Shown here one piece after another: positions 5,614 through 7,328 of a stretch of 7,328 nt of DNA; within the stretch, counting starts at the first letter, position 1, and each line of letters begins with the position of its first letter. The notes below the pieces were generated by a model. That model ran no database searches. It had not been told where the DNA came from and was given only the letters and a program-made list of their open reading frames with translations. Source of the stretch: an uncultured Spirochaetaceae bacterium (lineage in GTDB: Bacteria > Spirochaetota > Spirochaetia > Sphaerochaetales > Sphaerochaetaceae). The stretch covers positions 1 to 7,328 of the forward strand of contig CALXON010000001.1 in NCBI GenBank assembly GCA_944389985.1, in the 5' to 3' direction. The translations under genes were made by a program, and so were the position numbers.

Positions 5614-6940
5614 GGGCTCTCGCTTCAAGATACTCCTCATTGTTCAGTGATGGATTCTCTATGACCTCATCGAGAAGGGTATCAAGCAGTTTTCCCATTC
5701 CGGGACCTGGCTTGATACCTATTTCAATCAGTCTTCTGCCGTCTATCCTGAGATCCTTCAGCGTAAGGGCGTTGTCCTTTTCAAGCTCCTCGTTGATCCT
5801 GTCAGCGAATGCCAGAAGTCCTGTTATGTCAGGAGCATGTCCAAGTGTCGCATTCATGTCAGCGATGCGGAGATAAAAAAGCGGATCGATGTTCTCTATC
5901 CCTATGCGTCTTATGAAGCGCCGCACGGCACTGTCACTCCAGTCGGATGTGTATGAGAACATATGGTTCCTGACAAGATGCATGACACTCTCCCTTTCCT
6001 CATTGGATGTCTTCAGACGGCGGAAGATTGCATCGACCATTCTGGCAGAAGCCTCCTCGTGTCCGTAGAATGTCCACATCCTGTCCTTGCCAGGAGCTCT
6101 TGTGACTGTCTTTCCTATATCATGGAAGAGGGAAGCAAGCTTCACAGTCATTGAATAGTCATGAGCTTCCGACCACTCGAGGGCGAGAATGAGGTGCTCA
6201 TACAGAGTCTCCCTGTGCATTCCTCCCTGCTCAAAGCCATATGCTGCATAGAGCTCAGGAAGGAGAATGTTCATGATGCCTGTCACCCTCATTGCCTCCA
6301 GCCCCATTCTCGGATGAGGGGATGCTATGAGGCGGAAAAGCTCTTCCTTTATTCTTTCTGAGGAGACCTTCGCGATGGTCGGGGCAAGATCCTCCATTGC
6401 CTTCTCAGTCTCTTTCTCAATCCTGAAACCGAGCTGGGCTGAGAAACGGCAGCCCCTCATCATTCTGAGGGCATCTTCCTCAAAACGCTTCTCCGGGTCT
6501 CCGATGGCTCTTATGATCTTCTTTTTGAGATCTCTCATTCCGTCATGAAGATCGATTATGTTGCCCTCCGGAAGTTCTGCGGCAAAGGCGTTTATCGTGA
6601 AGTCACGGCGGCTCAGATCCTCCTCAAGACTCTTCACGAACTTGACGGAGTCGGGATGCCTTGCATCCTGATAGTCTCCGTCAACCCGGAATGTCGTGAT
6701 CTCATAGTGTTTCTTGCGGAATATGACTGTGACGGTTCCGTGCTTTATTCCAGTGTCGATCGTCCGCCGGAACATCTTCTTGATATCATCAGGCTCCGCA
6801 TCGGTCGTGAAGTCATAGTCATTGTTGTCCTTACCGAGGATGTAGTCCCTTACGGCCCCCCCCACGAGATAGAGCGAGAAGCCGTTTGAACGGAAGATGG
6901 CAGCAAGCTCTTTTATATCCTCAGGAATTGTCATCCGCAT
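5585..6940 (-). CDS. CCA tRNA nucleotidyltransferase / poly(A) polymerase family protein
   Basis: Class II nucleotidyltransferase that most likely adds or repairs the CCA end of tRNAs. Counting from the ATG at 6940 (451 aa): LVGGAVRD (25-32), the catalytic DYD (Asp41, Asp43), RRDFTIN (111-117, motif B) and EDALRMMR (155-162, the nucleotide-selecting EDxxR region). FEEDALRxxR looks more like CCA enzymes than E. coli PcnB, but poly(A) polymerase activity cannot be excluded. An HD phosphohydrolase domain follows, with FHDIGK (273-278), as in multifunctional CCA enzymes. The frame extends to an ATG at 6997 (470 aa). I chose 6940 because the family starts close to MTIPEDIKELAAIF; ATG 6934 is equally possible. 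No Shine-Dalgarno sequence precedes either. The VGGA codons contain a G8 run. The 3' end overlaps rnc. Confidence 0.9.
   Translation of the reverse strand: MRMTIPEDIKELAAIFRSNGFSLYLVGGAVRDYILGKDNNDYDFTTDAEPDDIKKMFRRTIDTGIKHGTVTVIFRKKHYEITTFRVDGDYQDARHPDSVKFVKSLEEDLSRRDFTINAFAAELPEGNIIDLHDGMRDLKKKIIRAIGDPEKRFEEDALRMMRGCRFSAQLGFRIEKETEKAMEDLAPTIAKVSSERIKEELFRLIASPHPRMGLEAMRVTGIMNILLPELYAAYGFEQGGMHRETLYEHLILALEWSEAHDYSMTVKLASLFHDIGKTVTRAPGKDRMWTFYGHEEASARMVDAIFRRLKTSNEERESVMHLVRNHMFSYTSDWSDSAVRRFIRRIGIENIDPLFYLRIADMNATLGHAPDITGLLAFADRINEELEKDNALTLKDLRIDGRRLIEIGIKPGPGMGKLLDTLLDEVIENPSLNNEEYLEARALSLSRSQVQ
6856..6863. repeat. Eight-base C/G homopolymer inside the CCA-enzyme active-site motif
   Basis: Eight consecutive C on the plus strand read as G8 in the coding strand, spanning the Val-Gly-Gly-Ala codons of the LVGGAVRD motif. 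The frame is open at this length. A one-base slip would abolish the protein after about 28 residues. It is the longest homopolymer I noticed in the window. Confidence 0.85.
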
Positions 6941-7043
6941 GGGAAAAGAATAACAGATACATGTGAAAAAGACTATTGAGAGGCATTTCTGTTTCATCCT
7001 CCTGACAGCAGTATGGACAGGATCGGCTCGTGGATATCATCAT

Positions 7044-7072
7044 TTGATGCTTAACTCATTATAATATATATT
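7044..7072 (+). promoter_or_regulatory. Candidate promoter reading into the repeat array and ileS
   Basis: TTGATG (7044-7049), 17 bp, then TATATT (7067-7072): 4 of 6 and 5 of 6 with optimal spacing. A perfect TATAAT also occurs at 7060-7065 but has no well-placed -35. The predicted start near 7079 is just ahead of the first 13-bp repeat, so the whole array would be transcribed in a leader of about 170 nt. Confidence 0.4.
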
Positions 7073-7091
7073 AATACGATAAAGCTTACAA
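7063..7091 (-). promoter_or_regulatory. Candidate promoter for the CCA-enzyme gene
   Basis: On the minus strand, TTGTAA (7091-7086) and TATATT (7068-7063) are 17 bp apart. The -35 lies inside the first 13-bp repeat, and the -10 overlaps that of the plus-strand candidate. The AT richness of the block makes chance -10 matches likely. Confidence 0.3.
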
Positions 7092-7164
7092 GAAATAATT
7101 TCTGGAAACCACCGGTTTTTACAAGAAATAAACTGGCTTTGAGTGTGGATTTTACAAGAAATAA
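7086..7164. repeat. Three 13-bp direct repeats at exact 33-bp period
   Basis: TTACAAGAAATAA occurs identically at 7086-7098, 7119-7131 and 7152-7164. Start-to-start distance is 33 bp both times, leaving two unrelated 20-bp spacers. Copies 2 and 3 extend leftwards to an 18-bp unit, GGWTTTTACAAGAAATAA (7114-7131 and 7147-7164), with one mismatch; copy 1 does not. The unit is not palindromic. There is no fourth copy at the expected positions on either side. The 33-bp period is close to three helical turns, so the sites would face nearly the same side of the DNA. Confidence 0.95.
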
Positions 7165-7202
7165 TGAATTGTTCATTGCCTGCTCTGTGCTGCCCATGGT
7201 GG

Positions 7203-7232
7203 TTGAATGGAAACAGTCCTTTTGGGTATATT
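7203..7232 (+). promoter_or_regulatory. Candidate proximal ileS promoter
   Basis: TTGAAT (7203-7208), 18 bp, then TATATT (7227-7232). Transcription would begin about 7239, leaving a leader of only about 14 nt that just includes the AGGAG at 7241-7245. If this is the real promoter, the repeat array lies upstream of it as a possible operator rather than in the transcript. Confidence 0.35.
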
Positions 7233-7252
7233 ATCCGGGTAGGAGTTTTAAG

Positions 7253-7328
7253 ATGTTCAGACCTGTAAACAATAAAGTCGATTTCCCTAAGATGGAAGAA
7301 GATATCCTGAAGTTCTGGGAAGAGAATG
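7253..7328 (+). CDS. ileS: Isoleucyl-tRNA synthetase, N-terminus (3' truncated by window)
   Basis: The enzyme charges tRNA-Ile with isoleucine. Only 25 residues are visible, but MFRPVNNKVDFPKMEEDILK followed by FWEEN matches the N-terminus of IleS, including the DFPKMEE...FW pattern, and resembles the forms found in spirochaetes. The HIGH and KMSKS motifs lie beyond the window. AGGAG at 7241-7245 is 7 nt before the ATG. The other large class I synthetases (ValS, LeuS) share the ME...FW theme but usually not this opening, so the call is good although based on a short fragment. Regulation may involve the upstream repeat array; no T-box is seen. Confidence 0.82.
   Translation, partial: MFRPVNNKVDFPKMEEDILKFWEEN

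Larger units (their letters stand above)
6941..7252. other. Divergent intergenic region between the CCA-enzyme gene and ileS
   Basis: This stretch of about 310 bp holds no convincing gene. From left to right it contains a possible N-terminal extension of the CCA enzyme (to 6997) directly preceded by a GGAGG on the minus strand (7002-6998). Next is an AT-rich block (about 7050-7080) with promoter-like elements on both strands, then three 13-bp direct repeats (7086-7164). A stretch of about 75 bp leads to ileS and includes a promoter candidate, a weak hairpin (7224-7236) and the ileS Shine-Dalgarno AGGAG (7241-7245). Base composition is visibly more AT-rich than in the flanking genes. I find no T-box, tRNA or other recognisable RNA. 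Confidence 0.7.

Noticed and set aside
5875..5880. A6 run (T6 on the minus strand) as a terminator within the CCA-enzyme gene
   Set aside because: No GC-rich hairpin precedes it on the minus strand; it is ordinary coding sequence.
7086..7164. CRISPR array
   Set aside because: The repeats are 13 bp (18 bp at most for two copies), spacers are 20 bp and there are only three copies. All are below known CRISPR dimensions, and no cas gene is visible. I report it as an unexplained regular repeat.
7165..7252. T-box or other riboswitch before ileS
   Set aside because: No T-box antiterminator consensus, specifier stem or terminator is visible. The only hairpin (7224-7236) is 5 bp with a G-T pair.

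Overview
This is a compact bacterial chromosomal window of housekeeping genes at about 50% GC. No phage, transposon or defence gene is visible. The gene set and the isoleucyl-tRNA synthetase N-terminus suggest a spirochaete, perhaps near Sphaerochaeta or Treponema. That placement is inferred from recalled family resemblance and no search was run.

Layout. (1) Positions 1-3964, plus strand: the 3' end of ftsH, then lepA, galM and udk. The genes are 3 bp apart or overlap by 1-4 bp, so they look like one translationally coupled unit. (2) Positions 3965-4237, minus strand: yidD, whose stop codon abuts the udk stop with no base between them. (3) Positions 4238-4437: a divergent intergenic region with a good sigma70-type promoter reading into rpmF. 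(4) Positions 4438-5613, plus strand: rpmF, acpP and rnc, all in one reading frame and separated by 0-3 nt after each stop. A textbook intrinsic terminator lies inside the first codons of rnc. (5) Positions 5585-6940, minus strand: a CCA-adding/poly(A) polymerase-family gene that overlaps the rnc 3' end by 29 bp. (6) Positions 6941-7252: an intergenic region with an AT-rich block, face-to-face promoter candidates, and three identical 13-bp direct repeats at exactly 33-bp period. (7) From 7253, plus strand: the start of ileS.

The genes cover protein quality control and membrane insertion (FtsH, YidD), translation (LepA, L32, IleS), RNA processing (RNase III, CCA enzyme), acyl carriage for lipid synthesis (ACP), sugar epimerisation (GalM) and pyrimidine salvage (uridine kinase). 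The novelty is in regulatory architecture rather than gene content. The two best signals are the terminator embedded in the rnc coding sequence and the 13-bp/33-bp-period repeat array upstream of ileS.
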